Positions 43,715 through 52,084 of a DNA stretch of 64,000 nt are shown here, in pieces. Every line of letters begins with the position of its first letter. The first letter of the stretch is position 1. The stretch is from an uncultured Bacteroidales bacterium (lineage in GTDB: Bacteria; Bacteroidota; Bacteroidia; Bacteroidales; UBA932), in assembly GCA_934667175.1 (NCBI GenBank), contig CAKULN010000001.1, positions 1 through 64,000 on the forward strand, in the 5' to 3' direction. The translations under genes were made by a program, and so were the position numbers. The notes under the pieces are model-generated. The model did not search any database, was not told the origin of the DNA, and saw only the letters and a list, made by a program, of their open reading frames with translations.

Positions 43715-45127
43715 ATGCTCAAGCAAGGACTAGAACTCAAACAGACTCAGAAACTTTCCCCGCTTCAGATTCAGACAATAAAACTCATAGAGTTGCCGAT
43801 CCAGGAGCTGGAGCAGAAGGTGAAATCTGAATTGGAGGACAATCCGGTGCTTGACGATTCTCCGGCACCGGAAAAGAGTGAGGATGGTGACGAGCCTAAG
43901 GACATCTCTATCGATGAGATCGATGAGAATGATCCGATTCCGTCGTACAAGCTTCGTGTCAACAATTATGGCAAGGACGAACGCCCTCAGTACAACACTT
44001 TCTCGGTGAAGGAGAGCTTCACCCAGAGTCTGATGGAGCAGTTGGGCTACCGCAATCTGTCCAGGCACGATCACGATGTGGCGGCTTTCATAATCGGCAG
44101 TCTGGACAGCGACGGCTACCTTCGCAGGGATGTCGACAGCATAGTGGACGATCTCGCTTTCAGGGCGAACATCGAGTCAAGCCCGGAGGAGGTCTTGAAG
44201 ATGCTCAAGGTCATTCAGGAGTTTGAGCCTGCCGGGGTGGGGGCCAGGGATTTGCGGGAGTGTCTTTTGCTTCAGCTCCGGGCTCAGAAACAGACCAAGG
44301 ATGTTCAGATCGCCGAGACGATTCTTACGGATTATTTCACAGAGTTCTCCAACCGTCATTTTCAGAAGATCATTTCGAAACTTGGGTTAAGCGAGGATGA
44401 GATGAAGGCTGTAATGGCCAGGATTGTCAAGCTGAATCCTGCTCCGGGAGGCCAGATCGACGATTCCTACAACGATCAGGCGCAGCAGATCGTGCCTGAT
44501 TTTGTGTTGGACCTTGACAACGGTGAGCTCAAGCTGACTATGCCTCGTTTCAATATTCCTGAGATAAGGGTGAACCGTAAGTATGCGGAACTTCTTGCTG
44601 ACGCCCAAGGGTCTTCGGATCGCCAGAAGAAAGAGGCGGCTACATTCGTCAAGCAGAAACTTGATTCGGCCAAGTGGTTTGTGGAGGCGCTTAAGCAGCG
44701 CTACAACACTTTGGAGAGCACCATGAAGGCGATCATCGACTATCAGCATGATTATTTCATGGATGGGGATGAGTCCCATCTTAAGCCGATGGTGCTGAAA
44801 GACATAGCCGAGAAAACCGGCTTTGACATCTCGACGATCTCCAGAGTCGTGAACAGCAAGTACATCGAGACGCATTTCGGAATATTCCCGTTGAAATATT
44901 TCTTCTCTGAGGGGCTTGAGAACCAGGATGGAGAGGAGGTTTCGACCCGTGAGCTCAAGAAGGCTCTTCGGGAGTGTGTGGATGCGGAGGACAAGCGTAA
45001 GCCTTTGACTGATGACCAGTTGGTCGCCGAGATGAACAAGCGTGGGTACAAGGTTGCACGTCGCACGATCGCCAAGTACCGTGACCAGCTTGACATCCCT
45101 AAGGCCCGACTCCGCAAGGAACTATAA
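43715..45127 (+). CDS. rpoN: RNA polymerase sigma-54 factor
   Basis: Alternative sigma factor that needs enhancer-binding ATPases. The 470-residue protein has an N-terminal activator-interacting region (LKQGLELKQTQKLSPLQIQTIKLIELPIQELEQKV), an acidic linker, the core-binding region and a C-terminal DNA-binding region with HTH (LKDIAEKTGFDISTISRVVNSKYI). The RpoN box is ARRTIAKYRDQLDIPKARLRKEL. It is followed by two palindromic repeats and apex hairpin copy E. Confidence 0.97.
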   Translation: MLKQGLELKQTQKLSPLQIQTIKLIELPIQELEQKVKSELEDNPVLDDSPAPEKSEDGDEPKDISIDEIDENDPIPSYKLRVNNYGKDERPQYNTFSVKESFTQSLMEQLGYRNLSRHDHDVAAFIIGSLDSDGYLRRDVDSIVDDLAFRANIESSPEEVLKMLKVIQEFEPAGVGARDLRECLLLQLRAQKQTKDVQIAETILTDYFTEFSNRHFQKIISKLGLSEDEMKAVMARIVKLNPAPGGQIDDSYNDQAQQIVPDFVLDLDNGELKLTMPRFNIPEIRVNRKYAELLADAQGSSDRQKKEAATFVKQKLDSAKWFVEALKQRYNTLESTMKAIIDYQHDYFMDGDESHLKPMVLKDIAEKTGFDISTISRVVNSKYIETHFGIFPLKYFFSEGLENQDGEEVSTRELKKALRECVDAEDKRKPLTDDQLVAEMNKRGYKVARRTIAKYRDQLDIPKARLRKEL

Positions 45128-45140
45128 CTGAATATTCCGC

Positions 45141-45191
45141 ATCGGTCGCTGATCTTGCCGAAGTGTTTTGGTCGCTGAGCTTGCCGAAGCG
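45141..45191. repeat. Two palindromic repeat copies downstream of rpoN
   Basis: CGGTCGCTGATCTTGCCGAA and GGTCGCTGAGCTTGCCGAAG in direct orientation; a third, GGTCGCTGATCTTGCCGAAG, lies at 45352-45371 on the other side of hairpin copy E. Confidence 0.85.
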
Positions 45192-45224
45192 TACCAAAAG
45201 TTGAAGCGTCTCGGTCAGACCGCA

Positions 45225-45307
45225 TCAGACGAAAAAGAATTTCCACACCTACGCGCTTCGCGCGCCCTATCCGGGTGAATGGTGTGGAAATTCTTTTTTT
45301 CGTCTGA
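45225..45307. repeat. Variable-stem/constant-apex hairpin, copy E; probable terminator
   Basis: TCAGACGAAAAAGAATTTCC... pairs with its complement (two extra T on the right arm) around the apex in reverse orientation (CTATCCGGGTGAAT). Here the mini-hairpin is extended to GCGCGAAGCGCG. T-rich arms and placement between convergent rpoN and upp suit a bidirectional terminator. Confidence 0.87.
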
Positions 45308-45427
45308 AGCTCTTCGTTCGGAAATTTTGGATCAAGTCAAAAAAGCCTCCGGTCGCTGATCTTGCCGAAGCGCCGGACTTAGAAGGCCGGCCCGAATTAC
45401 CAGAAGTGACTGTGGGTTAAGGTCAAG

Positions 45428-45461
45428 TTGTAATTATTGGCTTGCCAATAATTACAACTTC
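45428..45461. terminator. Perfect palindrome over the upp stop codon
   Basis: AGTTGTAATTATTGGC and GCCAATAATTACAACT pair perfectly around TT. The right arm contains the upp stop codon (TTA at 45452-45454 on the plus strand). No T-tract follows, so it may stabilise the 3' end instead of terminating. Confidence 0.6.
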
Positions 45462-46105
45462 GCGCCGAATGCGAGGTCGCCGGCGTCACCCAGACCTGGG
45501 ACGATGTAGGAGTGGCTGGTCAGCTCCTCATCGACGGCGGCTGTCCAAAGAGTCGTGTTCTCCGGAAGATGCTTCTGGAGAAACTCGATGGCGTAGATGC
45601 TGGCGATAGGGCAGACGAAGTGCGTGTGGGCCGGCTCTCCTCCTTCATGGATGAGCTTGCGGTAGGCAATCTCAATTGATGATCCAGTGGCGAGCATCGT
45701 GTCTGCGATGATCAAAGTCTTGCCTGTCAAGTCAGGGCAGGTGCAGTACTCCACATTGATGTGGAATTCGTCACCTTTGTCGTACTTCCTGAAAGCCGCT
45801 ATGAAAGCGTTCTCCGCGTTGTCGAAAACATCGAGGACACCTTTGTGAAGAGGCAGTCCTGCGCGCAGGATGGTGGAAACCACAATCTTCGCGTCGCATG
45901 TGCGGACCCTGGCCGTGGCAAGAGGAGTGATGACATCCTTCGGGCTGTAATCCAACACCTTGCTGATCTCGTAGGCAAAGATGTGTCCCAACCTTTCAAG
46001 GTTGTAACGGAAACGGAGGCTGTCTTTCTGAACGGTTTTGTCACGCATCTGCGCAACGATGTTGTTGAGGACCGAATCGGTCTCGCCAAGATTGATGACT
46101 TTCAT
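45452..46105 (-). CDS. upp: Uracil phosphoribosyltransferase
   Basis: Salvages uracil to UMP with PRPP. The 217-residue enzyme has the PRPP-binding loop in GKTLIIADTMLATGSSIEIAYRKLI, the N-terminal MRDKTVQKDSLRFRYNLERLGHIFAYEISKVL, STILRAGLPLHKGVLDVFDNAENAFIAAFR and the C-terminal uracil-binding YIVPGLGDAGDLAFGAKL. A well-formed promoter lies at 46135-46165. Confidence 0.96.
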   Translation of the reverse strand: MKVINLGETDSVLNNIVAQMRDKTVQKDSLRFRYNLERLGHIFAYEISKVLDYSPKDVITPLATARVRTCDAKIVVSTILRAGLPLHKGVLDVFDNAENAFIAAFRKYDKGDEFHINVEYCTCPDLTGKTLIIADTMLATGSSIEIAYRKLIHEGGEPAHTHFVCPIASIYAIEFLQKHLPENTTLWTAAVDEELTSHSYIVPGLGDAGDLAFGAKL

Positions 46106-46134
46106 TGGTTTCTCGAAATTGATTTTTCGAAAAC

Positions 46135-46165
46135 CAAAAGTAGGGATTTATTTCTATTCCTGCAA
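46135..46165 (-). promoter_or_regulatory. upp promoter
   Basis: Minus-strand TACTTTTG (46142-46135) with TTG at 46165-46163, 20 bp apart, 30 nt before the upp ATG. It lies within the 3' region of radC's non-coding gap and start. Confidence 0.65.
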
Positions 46166-46873
46166 ATTTTTTGACCTTTCCGTCGTTTCAGCCATCGTCA
46201 CCATGTCATCGGCGAAGCTGAAGTAGCAGTCGTCACAGATGATTATGTGGTCGAGCAGGGCGATGTCGAAGGTGTTCGCCGCTTTTTTCATGCGCTCGGT
46301 CTCGGTCAGGTCGCTGTGCCCGGGGCGCGGATTGCCGGATGGGTGATTGTGCACCATGATGATGCCGCTGGCCCGTTTGTCAAGAGCCATCCTTACCACC
46401 AGCTTGGAATCCACCACGGTGGAGGAAATTCCGCCTAGACTTATCATCTCCTTGTGTATGATGTAGTTGGCCCTGTTCAAAAGAATGATCCAGAATTCCT
46501 CGTGATCCAACCCTTTAAGGCGGGGCAGCATCATCCTGAAAACATATTCGGCATCAGTCAGAGGGACCTTTTCTATGCCGGGATCCTCCAGGCAGCATCG
46601 CTTCCCGAGTTCGAAAGCGGCGGCGATGGCAGTGTAACGGACGCTGCCGATTCCTCCGATCTCCTTCATCCTTGCCGCATCCATGCCTGCGACCATGGAC
46701 AGTTTCCCGTTGTTGACCGCAAGCAGTCTGTTCGCGACCTCGACCACGTTTTCTTTCTGTGTCCCGGAACCTATCAAAATGGCGAGCAATTCCGCGTTGC
46801 TCATCGCGCCTGCTCCTTTGGCGAGCATCTTTTCCCGTGGCCTCTCGTCCACGCAAAGTTCTTTGAGTTTCAT
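46154..46873 (-). CDS. radC: RadC-family JAB/MPN-domain protein
   Basis: A 239-residue protein with a N-terminal helix-hairpin-helix region (KMLAKGAGAMSNAELLAILIGSGT...GIGSVRYTAIAAAFELGKR) and a JAB metalloprotease-like domain (EFWIILLNRANYIIHKEMISLGGISST...MVHNHPSGNPRPGHSDLTETERM). The metal-binding HxH...D pattern is intact. RadC was once named a repair protein, but its activity is unproven. Same strand as upp, 48 nt upstream of its start. Confidence 0.93.
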   Translation of the reverse strand: MKLKELCVDERPREKMLAKGAGAMSNAELLAILIGSGTQKENVVEVANRLLAVNNGKLSMVAGMDAARMKEIGGIGSVRYTAIAAAFELGKRCCLEDPGIEKVPLTDAEYVFRMMLPRLKGLDHEEFWIILLNRANYIIHKEMISLGGISSTVVDSKLVVRMALDKRASGIIMVHNHPSGNPRPGHSDLTETERMKKAANTFDIALLDHIIICDDCYFSFADDMVTMAETTERSKNLQE

Positions 46874-46977
46874 AGTCTGTTATGTTTTTTCGCGGATGTT
46901 TTGGGAATATGGCAGCGTCTGGATGGTCGCCATCATATCCTTTGTGCGCCGCATGTTCAAGGCCCGCAATATATGCA

Positions 46978-47035
46978 TAGAAAACAGAAAAAAAGTTAAG
47001 AAACATAAACGTCTCCTAACTTTTTTCTGTTTTTT
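46978..47035 (-). terminator. Terminator after transketolase C-subunit
   Basis: On the minus strand AAAACAGAAAAAAGTTAGG pairs with CTTAACTTTTTTTCTGTTTT around an approximately 17-nt loop, an A/T-rich hairpin ending in a T-tract, directly beyond the gene at 47053. Confidence 0.75.
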
Positions 47036-47052
47036 ATAGAAATTTCTGTTTT

Positions 47053-48003
47053 TTACTTCCTTTCCAGAACTTTTCTTGCAGCCTCAACGATGTGGGCCGC
47101 GTCCATTCCGTAAGCGGCAAGAAGCTCGGACGGAGTCCCGCTCTGACCGAACTCGTCTCGTCCGTTGACATATTCAATCGGCTTAGGGGATGTGGCGGCG
47201 AGCACTCCGGCGATCAGTTCGCCAAGACCTCCGGCCATGTTGTGCTCCTCGGCGACGACAACGGCCCCGGTCTTGATGGCGGAGGCGATGACTGTCTTGG
47301 TGTCAAGCGGCTTGATGGTGGCGATGTCGATGACCTCGGCGCAGATGCCTTCGGCTTCCAGGGCCTCGGCGGCCTGGAGGGCCTCCCAAACCATGTGGCC
47401 TGTCGCGAAGAGGGTAACGTCCTTGCCCTCGTTCAGCACGTAGGCCTTTCCGATCTCGAACGGCTCGTCCGGAGTGAAATCGGCAACCTTAGGACGACCG
47501 AAACGAAGATAGACGGGGCCGTCGTATTTGGCTGCGGCTATCGTCGCGTTCTTTGTCTGCGTCCAGTCGCAAGGGTTCAGGACGACCATCCCCGGGAGGG
47601 CGCGCATGAGGGCGATGTCCTCCATGGTCTGGTGTGTGGCACCATCCTCTCCGAGGGTGATTCCGGCGTGGGAGGAAGCGATCTTCACGTTGGTCTTGCC
47701 GTAGCAGACTTCCATTCTGATCTGGTCGTAAACACGACCGGTGACAAATTCCGCGAACGATCCCGCGAACGGAATCTTTCCGGCCAGAGCCATTCCCGAG
47801 GCCACACCGATCATGTTGGACTCGGCGATGCCACATTCGTAATATCTCTCCGGGAACTCAGCCGCGAAAGCGTCCATCTTGAGCGAGCCCTTGAGGTCGG
47901 CGGTCAAGGCAACGACTCTTGAGTCAGCCTTTCCGGCTTCAAGAAGGCCGGCTCCGAAACCACTGCGGGTGTCCTTTTTACCTTTATCTGTATATTTCTT
48001 CAT
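47053..48003 (-). CDS. Transketolase, C-terminal subunit
   Basis: Second half of a split transketolase in the pentose phosphate pathway. Start taken at ATG 48003 (MKKYTDKGKKDTRSGFGAGLLEAGK), giving 316 residues. Pyrimidine-binding half: RVVALTADLKGSLKMDAF, ERYYECGIAESNMIGVASGMAL, SHAGITLGEDGATHQTMEDIALMRALPG and the C-terminal domain (EHNMAGGLGELIAGVL). It is downstream of the N-terminal subunit on the same strand, separated by 230 nt containing GC-rich tandem hairpins. Confidence 0.95.
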   Translation of the reverse strand: MKKYTDKGKKDTRSGFGAGLLEAGKADSRVVALTADLKGSLKMDAFAAEFPERYYECGIAESNMIGVASGMALAGKIPFAGSFAEFVTGRVYDQIRMEVCYGKTNVKIASSHAGITLGEDGATHQTMEDIALMRALPGMVVLNPCDWTQTKNATIAAAKYDGPVYLRFGRPKVADFTPDEPFEIGKAYVLNEGKDVTLFATGHMVWEALQAAEALEAEGICAEVIDIATIKPLDTKTVIASAIKTGAVVVAEEHNMAGGLGELIAGVLAATSPKPIEYVNGRDEFGQSGTPSELLAAYGMDAAHIVEAARKVLERK

Positions 48004-48089
48004 AATAACCTTAATTCTCGCAAGTAGACAATTACAAGCTGAAAAAATTAATCTCACGTTCGAAGGTGATTGCCCACCAAATATCAATT

Positions 48090-48224
48090 TACGTTACCCC
48101 TACCCTAAATCCCTTCCCTCGGGGAAGGGGATGCGCTTCGCGCACCCCTTAGGGCCTTCTACGTTACCCTCTCCCTAAATCCCTCCCCTCGGGGAAGGGA
48201 CTTGCTTTCACCGCATGCGGTGAA
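48090..48224. repeat. Tandem GC-rich hairpin repeats between transketolase subunits
   Basis: Two direct copies of TACGTTACCC-(N)-CCCTAAATCCCT, each followed by CCC-CTCGGGGAAGGG hairpin sequence (48090-48130, 48159-48200), about 69 nt apart. The first continues into GATGCGCTTCGCGCACCCC, the second into the perfect palindrome TTCACCGCATGCGGTGAA (48207-48224). May attenuate or stabilise mRNA between the two subunit genes. Confidence 0.75.
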
Positions 48225-48233
48225 GAAATAGGA

Positions 48234-49079
48234 TTAAAAATCTCCCAATGTCTCCTCAAGTTGGCTCAGGGCGTTCTGGCACTGCTCCTCGGAAGGCACG
48301 CTGCCGTGCCATTTGTGGGTGCCCGCCATGAAATCAACCCCATGTCCCATCTCTGTCTTGAACAGGATCATCTTAGGCTTACCGTTTCCGGCTCCGGCCT
48401 TTGCCTGAGCGAACGCCTCCAGAATCTTGTCCATGTCGTGGCCGTCGGCGATGATGACTTCCCATCCGAAAGCCTTCCATTTGGCCTCAAGGTCTCCAAG
48501 ACCGGCCACATCCTCAGTGGTGCCGTCGATCTGCTGGCCGTTCCAGTCTGTCATCGCGATCAGGTTGTCGGCCTTGTGGTGGGCTGCGAACATCGCCGCC
48601 TCCCAGATCTGTCCCTCCTCGGTCTCGCCATCCCCGCAGAGGACGAAAACGTTGTGGGGATCGTTGTCGGCTTTCTTCGCCAGAGCCGCACCGGCGGCGA
48701 CTGAAAGTCCCTGTCCGAGGGAACCGGCCGCCTGAGCTACGCCTGGAAGGCCTTTCCTTACTGAAGGGTGACCTTGGAGACGGCTTCCGAACTTGCGGAA
48801 TGTCCCGAGTTCAGAGGTCGGGAAATATCCTGCCCTGGACAGGATTGAATAATACATTGGGGTCAGATGCCCGGCGGATAGGATGAACATGTCCTGATCC
48901 TTCCCTTCGCGTGTCCATGTCGCCGGATTCTGATCCATGACACTGAAGTACAGGGCTGTCATAAAGTCAGCGCTGCTCATGGATCCGCCCGGGTGACCGG
49001 AGTTGGCCTTGACGACCATCCTGATGATGTCTCTCCTTACTTGGGAGGCAATCTTTTTCAGATCTTCTGTTGACTGCAT
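48234..49079 (-). CDS. Transketolase, N-terminal subunit
   Basis: Thiamine-diphosphate-binding first half of the split transketolase, 281 residues. Motifs: MVVKANSGHPGGSMSSADFMTALYF, LSAGHLTPMYYSIL, QGHPSVRKGLPGVAQAAGSLGQGLSVAAG, the TPP motif CGDGETEEGQIWEAAMFAAHHKADNLIAMTDWNGQQIDG, and HGVDFMAGTHKWHGSVPSEEQ. It must pair with the C-terminal subunit encoded just downstream. A TATATTTG box lies at 49137-49130. Confidence 0.95.
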   Translation of the reverse strand: MQSTEDLKKIASQVRRDIIRMVVKANSGHPGGSMSSADFMTALYFSVMDQNPATWTREGKDQDMFILSAGHLTPMYYSILSRAGYFPTSELGTFRKFGSRLQGHPSVRKGLPGVAQAAGSLGQGLSVAAGAALAKKADNDPHNVFVLCGDGETEEGQIWEAAMFAAHHKADNLIAMTDWNGQQIDGTTEDVAGLGDLEAKWKAFGWEVIIADGHDMDKILEAFAQAKAGAGNGKPKMILFKTEMGHGVDFMAGTHKWHGSVPSEEQCQNALSQLEETLGDF

Positions 49080-49129
49080 TTTCTATTTGATATTTTGAAT
49101 TTGAAATATGCTAATTCGTTTATAGGCTA

Positions 49130-49172
49130 CAAATATAATCCTTTTTTATGTCAGGAAGAAATTTTAACTTTG
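49130..49172. promoter_or_regulatory. Divergent -7 boxes, transketolase / PDH operon
   Basis: Minus-strand TATATTTG at 49137-49130 for the transketolase genes; plus-strand TAACTTTG at 49165-49172 for the dehydrogenase operon, leaving an approximately 75-nt leader. Both match TAnnTTTG; the -33 TTG is not obvious. Confidence 0.55.
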
Positions 49173-49251
49173 TATGTATGAGATGCCACGTTGTCCACGC
49201 ATGGAACCGGGCGGTATCCCGCATAAAGAATCGAATAATCATTAATAATTA

Positions 49252-50637
49252 ATGGCACACGTAGTTATCATGCCCAAGCAAGGGCAATCCGTAGAAAGTT
49301 GCATTGTCACAGAATTCAAGAAAAAGGTGGGAGACAAGGTCTCCGTCGGCGATGTCCTTTTCAGTTATGAGACCGACAAGGCGTCATTCGATGAGGACGC
49401 CAAGGTCGAAGGCACCGTCCTGGCCTGCTTCTTCAACGATAACGACGAGATCCCTTGCCTGACCAACGTCATGGTCATCGGCGAACCGGGGGAATCGTTC
49501 TCTGAATATGCGCCTTCGGGGGCTTCAGCGGCCACTGGGCCTGCTGAAGTGACCAGGGCTCAAAACCAACAGGAAAATGTCGCTTCGGCAGGCTCAGCGA
49601 CCATTGACGTGACCGCATCCACGTCACCGGTCGCTGAGCTTGCCGAAGCGATCGGGCCACTTGCCAACGCTCCCGTCTCTCCAAGAGCCCGCAGACTCGC
49701 CTCAGAAAAAGGCGTGGACACCGCGCAGATCACCGGCTCAGGCCCTCACGGCCGCATAATCGAGCGTGACGTGGTCGCCGCCCAAGGCGCTCCTAAGTCC
49801 GGCCTCGCCAAGGCCATGATGGCCGACGGAGGTCTTCAGGCACCTGCCGCCGGTTCCGGAATCGGCGGAATGGTCAAGGGCTCCGACCTCAAGGTCTGGA
49901 AACCAACCCACACCGAGAATCTTGCCGGGGAAGGTGAGGAGTTCAAGGTCGAGAAGATGTCCAACATGCGCAAGCTCATCGCCAAGTCGATGTACAACTC
50001 CCTCCAGAACACGGCCCAGCTCACCCACATGCTCGGAGCTGATGCCCGCCGCGTCCAGGCTCTCCGCAAGAAGGCGAAGAAAGCCCTTGAGGAAGGAAGG
50101 ATCGACGCCAACATCACGATCAACGACTTCGTCTGCTACGCTGTCATCAAGGCTCTGAAGAAATTCCCGAAGGTCAACTCACACTGTCTCGGGGACGCCA
50201 TGAGGATATTCAATGTCGTCAACCTTGGCTGCGCCGTCGACACAGAGCGCGGACTGATGGTGCCTTGCGTAAAGCATGCCGAGGACTTGAATATCATAGG
50301 CTTGAGCAAGGCTCTCAAGAAGGTGGCCGAGGACTGCAAGAAGGGCTCGATCAACCCGGACCTGCTTTCAGCTGAAGGAGCCTCGTTCACGGTCTCCAAC
50401 CTTGGAGGCTTCGGAGTCGAGTGGTTCACGCCTGTCATCAACGTGCCTCAGAGCGCGATCCTCGGAGTCGGCACGATCGTTCCTCGTCCGAAGGATCTTG
50501 GGGCCGGGGTCTATGCCTTCGTCCCTTATCTCGGCCTGTCCCTGACCTACGACCACAGGGCTCTTGACGGCGGAGAGGCTACCCGTTTCCTTAAGCAGGT
50601 TGCTGTGGAGATCGAGAATCTTGAAGTTGAATTCTAA
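49252..50637 (+). CDS. Dihydrolipoamide acyltransferase (E2)
   Basis: Core acyltransferase of a pyruvate-dehydrogenase-type complex, 461 residues. Lipoyl domain with target lysine at about residue 43 (SYETDKASFDED), E1/E3-binding domain (SPRARRLASEKGVDTAQITGSGPHGRIIERDV, about 145-178), and catalytic domain (SMYNSLQNTAQLTHMLGADARR ... LSLTYDHRALDGGEATRFL, with the HxxxDG motif). The linker between lipoyl and binding domains is repeat-encoded (GPAEVTRAQ, ASAGSATIDVT, VAELAEA), a place where E2 proteins normally have flexible Ala/Pro linkers. First gene of the operon. Confidence 0.95.
   Translation: MAHVVIMPKQGQSVESCIVTEFKKKVGDKVSVGDVLFSYETDKASFDEDAKVEGTVLACFFNDNDEIPCLTNVMVIGEPGESFSEYAPSGASAATGPAEVTRAQNQQENVASAGSATIDVTASTSPVAELAEAIGPLANAPVSPRARRLASEKGVDTAQITGSGPHGRIIERDVVAAQGAPKSGLAKAMMADGGLQAPAAGSGIGGMVKGSDLKVWKPTHTENLAGEGEEFKVEKMSNMRKLIAKSMYNSLQNTAQLTHMLGADARRVQALRKKAKKALEEGRIDANITINDFVCYAVIKALKKFPKVNSHCLGDAMRIFNVVNLGCAVDTERGLMVPCVKHAEDLNIIGLSKALKKVAEDCKKGSINPDLLSAEGASFTVSNLGGFGVEWFTPVINVPQSAILGVGTIVPRPKDLGAGVYAFVPYLGLSLTYDHRALDGGEATRFLKQVAVEIENLEVEF
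49521..49655. repeat. In-frame palindromic repeats in the E2 linker
   Basis: Copies at about 49530-49553 (GGCCACTGGGCCTGCTGAAG), 49579-49602 (inverted, GTCGCTTCGGCAGGCTCAGC) and 49627-49650 (CCGGTCGCTGAGCTTGCCGA). The reading frame stays open throughout. Confidence 0.87.
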
Positions 50638-50649
50638 ACATTTACGAAT

Positions 50650-52029
50650 ATGTACGATTTAGCGGTAATAGGTGGCGGCCCAGGTGGTTACGTGGCCGCT
50701 GAAAGAGCCGGCGCCGCCGGCCTTAAGGTTGTCCTGTTTGAAAGGAAATCACTTGGCGGAGTATGCCTCAACGAGGGTTGCATCCCGACCAAGACGCTTC
50801 TTTACAGCGCGAAGGTCTATAACTATGCCCTCACCGGAGACCACTACGGAGTCTATGTCAAGGAGCCTACGTTCGACTATTCCAAGATCGTGGCCCGCAA
50901 GGATAAGGTCGTGAAGAAACTTGTCGGTGGTGTCAAGCTGGCGATGAAGTCCAACAATGTAGAGGTCGTGGCCGCTGAGGCCATGATTCAGGGACGTGAT
51001 GCGGAAGGGATCAAGATAACTGCCGCCGACCAGACTTACGTGGCCCGCAACATCCTCATCTGCACAGGCTCAGAGGCTGCGGTGCCTCCGTTCCCTGGGC
51101 TTAAGGAGGCTGGTGATGTGATCGTCACAAACCGTGAGATCCTTGCTTTGAAGGAACGCCCTGCCGAGCTCGTCGTCATAGGTGGCGGTGTCATCGGAAT
51201 GGAGTTCGCTGCTTTCTACAGCACTCTCGGAACGAAAGTTACCGTGGTCGAGATGCTTCCGAAGATTCTCGGACCTCTTGACGATGAGATCAGCGCAATG
51301 CTTCAGAAGATCTACGCTAAACGTGGCGTGAATTTCTGCCTAAAGTGCAAGGTCACAGGCATCGAGGGCAATACCGTTGTCTATGAGGATCCGGAGGGCA
51401 ACACCCAGAGGGTCAGCGGGGACAAGATACTCGTGTCTGTGGGTCGCCGCGCCAATATCAGCGGCTTCGGCCTGGAGAACCTCGGTGTGGAGATGCTCCT
51501 GAACCGTGGCGGAAAGCCTTGCGGAATCAAGGTGGACAGCAAGATGCGCACGAATATCCCCGGAGTCTACGCCGCAGGTGACGTCACCGGCTTTTCGATG
51601 CTGGCCCACACGGCGAGCAGAGAGGGCGAGGTCGCGGTCAACAATATTCTTGGAAAAGAAGACCACATGCGCTATGACGCCATCCCTGGAATCGTTTACA
51701 CCAACCCAGAGGTCGCCGGAGTCGGGCTCACCGAAGAGCAGGCCAAGGCTTCCGGGAAGGAATATTCAGTCGTAAAGCTCCCTATGGCCTATGCCGGCCG
51801 CTTCGTCGCCGAGAATGAGGGAGGCGAGGGAATATGCAAGATCATCGTCGGCAAGAAGTACCACGAGGTGCTTGGCGTGCACATGCTCGGCAACCCTTGC
51901 TCCGAGATCATCCACAGTGCCTGCATCGCCATCGAGTCGGAGATGACCCTTGAGCAGCTCAAGGAGGTTGTCTTCCCGCACCCGACTGTTTCTGAGATTA
52001 TTAAGGAGACAGCATTCGCACTGAAATAA
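50650..52029 (+). CDS. lpd: Dihydrolipoamide dehydrogenase (E3)
   Basis: FAD enzyme that reoxidises the lipoyl group of E2 using NAD, 459 residues. FAD-binding GGGPGGYVAAERAGAAG at the N-terminus, the redox disulfide in GGVCLNEGCIPTKTLL, NAD-binding VIGGGVIGMEFAAFYSTLG, GRRANISGFGLENLGV, VYAAGDVTGFSMLAHTASREG and the C-terminal catalytic FPHPTVSEIIKE. The start lies within a GAATATG motif, 12 nt after the E2 stop. Confidence 0.97.
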   Translation: MYDLAVIGGGPGGYVAAERAGAAGLKVVLFERKSLGGVCLNEGCIPTKTLLYSAKVYNYALTGDHYGVYVKEPTFDYSKIVARKDKVVKKLVGGVKLAMKSNNVEVVAAEAMIQGRDAEGIKITAADQTYVARNILICTGSEAAVPPFPGLKEAGDVIVTNREILALKERPAELVVIGGGVIGMEFAAFYSTLGTKVTVVEMLPKILGPLDDEISAMLQKIYAKRGVNFCLKCKVTGIEGNTVVYEDPEGNTQRVSGDKILVSVGRRANISGFGLENLGVEMLLNRGGKPCGIKVDSKMRTNIPGVYAAGDVTGFSMLAHTASREGEVAVNNILGKEDHMRYDAIPGIVYTNPEVAGVGLTEEQAKASGKEYSVVKLPMAYAGRFVAENEGGEGICKIIVGKKYHEVLGVHMLGNPCSEIIHSACIAIESEMTLEQLKEVVFPHPTVSEIIKETAFALK

Positions 52030-52084
52030 CAGTGTTGTAAAGTGTCTATTACCAAGGAATATAAACAATTAATAATATACTGAT

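Noticed and set aside
48090..48200. Further members of the CCCGGAYAGGG apex family
   Set aside because: They share only the short CGCTTCGCG string; the CCCGGAYAGGG part is missing.
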